DNA from: DASXTB01 sp036505615
Lineage (GTDB): Bacteria > Acidobacteriota > UBA6911 > JACQSX01
Assembly: GCA_036505615.1 (NCBI GenBank)
Contig: DASXTB010000267.1
Coordinates: 1-14,901, forward strand
Reading direction: 5' to 3'
Length of the DNA: 14,901 bases
The first letter of the stretch is position 1. Each line of letters starts with the position of its first letter. The notes below the pieces were generated by a model. That model had not been told where the DNA came from, ran no database searches, and was given only the letters and a program-made list of their open reading frames with translations. Shown piece after piece: positions 14,048 through 14,901 of this stretch. Both the position numbers and the translations under genes were made by a program.

Positions 14048-14901
14048 CTATTGCCGATTGGCCCTGCGGTCGAATATTCCGGCAGACTCGGGTGCTAAGG
14101 CAATCGATACGCTCTTGCCCTTTATCTGAGGCTCCTTGGCATTCTCTAAGCGATCTACCAACCGCTCCCCCTCTTTCAATGGCAGCGAGCTAGTGTCCAC
14201 ATTGATAATCGCTTTCTCGGTGCCGTTGTTAAACGCCATCAGTACGCAATCCAACCCTAGGACGCGCGCGTAAACCAAAATCTTTTCATCTGCGACCAGC
14301 GTCATCAACGACCCTCGGCGCAAGGGGGCCAGCTCCTTGCGCAGAGCGATCAGCTTTCGCACATGCTCAAACACCTGCTGCTCTTCCGCGGTCCGGCCTT
14401 CCTTCGAGAATGCACTATGAGAATCTCCCGGAAACCCGCCGGGAAAATCCCTCCTGTTGTCGGGATCTCCGCCACCGCGCATTGCAATCTCATCGCCATA
14501 GTAGAGCTGCGGGGTGCCCCGGATGGTCAAAAGATAGGTGAAGGCCATGCGAAGCCTTGCGATTGTCGCTTTCGGCTCGTTTATGAAACGCTGCACATCG
14601 TGCGAGCCGATCAGCGTGACAAGCTTTTCCGGCGCCGAGTAAAGATAATCCTGCGCCAAAACGTAAGCCAGCTCCCGCATCGACTTGCCTTCACCGAATA
14701 CATGCCGCAGCGCGAAGAATCCGGGATAGTCAAACACGGTGTCGATTCCGGAATCGATGCCGTCGAAACGTTTTCGGCCTTTCTGAAAGAATGAAACCAG
14801 CGGAACTGAGCCGTCCATCACTTCGCCCACGACGTTGACTTGGGGGAACTCCTTCTTCAGCGCAGCCGTCCATTGCCGCCAATATCGGCGCGACACATAT
14901 G
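14048..14901 (-). CDS. GH13 alpha-amylase family enzyme, C-terminal part
   Basis: The frame runs off the right edge, so only the last 283 or so residues are present. It is a glycoside hydrolase family 13 enzyme, hydrolysing alpha-glucosidic bonds in maltodextrins. Two of the three catalytic residues are visible: the acid/base Glu in VVGEVMDG (about residue 25 of this part) and the transition-state-stabilising Asp in LIGSHDVQRF (about residue 100). The nucleophile Asp lies beyond the edge. GTPQLYYGDEIAMRGGGDPD followed by NRRDFPGGF, and the short C-terminal beta domain, point to the neopullulanase/cyclomaltodextrinase branch. A GTG near 14896 is internal to the barrel and not a real start. With the MFS and SSS transporters it suggests maltodextrin use. 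Confidence 0.85.
   Translation of the reverse strand, partial: YVSRRYWRQWTAALKKEFPQVNVVGEVMDGSVPLVSFFQKGRKRFDGIDSGIDTVFDYPGFFALRHVFGEGKSMRELAYVLAQDYLYSAPEKLVTLIGSHDVQRFINEPKATIARLRMAFTYLLTIRGTPQLYYGDEIAMRGGGDPDNRRDFPGGFPGDSHSAFSKEGRTAEEQQVFEHVRKLIALRKELAPLRRGSLMTLVADEKILVYARVLGLDCVLMAFNNGTEKAIINVDTSSLPLKEGERLVDRLENAKEPQIKGKSVSIALAPESAGIFDRRANRQ

Noticed and set aside
14594..14605. Serine before HD in the GH13 motif (GSHD rather than NHD)
   Set aside because: SHD is, to my knowledge, normal in the neopullulanase/cyclomaltodextrinase branch, so it is not a lost active-site residue.
1..14901. tRNA or rRNA genes
   Set aside because: No cloverleaf with a TTCGANNC arm or rRNA-like sequence was seen on either strand.

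Overview
The window looks like a chromosomal accessory stretch from an Acidobacteriota genome, probably of the Koribacter/Sulfotelmatobacter type. This is inferred from an Oar-like TonB-dependent receptor, signal-peptide-bearing TPR proteins, a single-ORF IS1-type transposase and many dispersed palindromic intergenic repeats, including one whose translation contains the peptide LAYARGS that I recall from acidobacterial gene predictions. All genes lie on the minus strand except the transposase, so the biological order runs from high to low coordinates.

Layout from the right edge: (1) a GH13 alpha-amylase/neopullulanase gene cut by the window edge (14048-14901). (2) A 434-base non-coding stretch with a 15-bp inverted repeat, a GC-rich hairpin, two perfect palindromes and a possible 20-residue ORF. 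(3) A toxin-antitoxin-like pair: a 168-residue protein with an antitoxin-like tail (13107-13613), then a PIN-domain protein (12625-13047). (4) An SLC45/sucrose-type MFS permease (11227-12582). (5) A 110-bp palindromic element, then vapBC (10367-11057) with a clear promoter/operator. (6) A sodium:solute symporter (8381-10198), a second palindromic element and a two-helix membrane protein (7943-8212). (7) A TonB-dependent receptor remnant (4888-7733), which has lost its N-terminus and carries a 1-nt frameshift. (8) A 261-bp inverted-repeat element, then a TPR gene broken by a frameshift (3082-4621) and an intact 564-residue TPR gene (1391-3085). (9) A hairpin array, then a plus-strand IS1-type transposase (177-1028) convergent with the TPR genes.

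The GH13 enzyme, MFS permease, SSS symporter and outer-membrane receptor together suggest uptake and breakdown of maltodextrin-like sugars, now partly decayed and interrupted by two PIN-domain toxin loci and at least six palindromic repeats. The most novel part is the 12625-13741 unit. It holds an unusual antitoxin-like protein with a wHTH-like body, a PIN toxin starting at TTG, a possible coupled micro-ORF and two AT-rich palindromes placed as operators.
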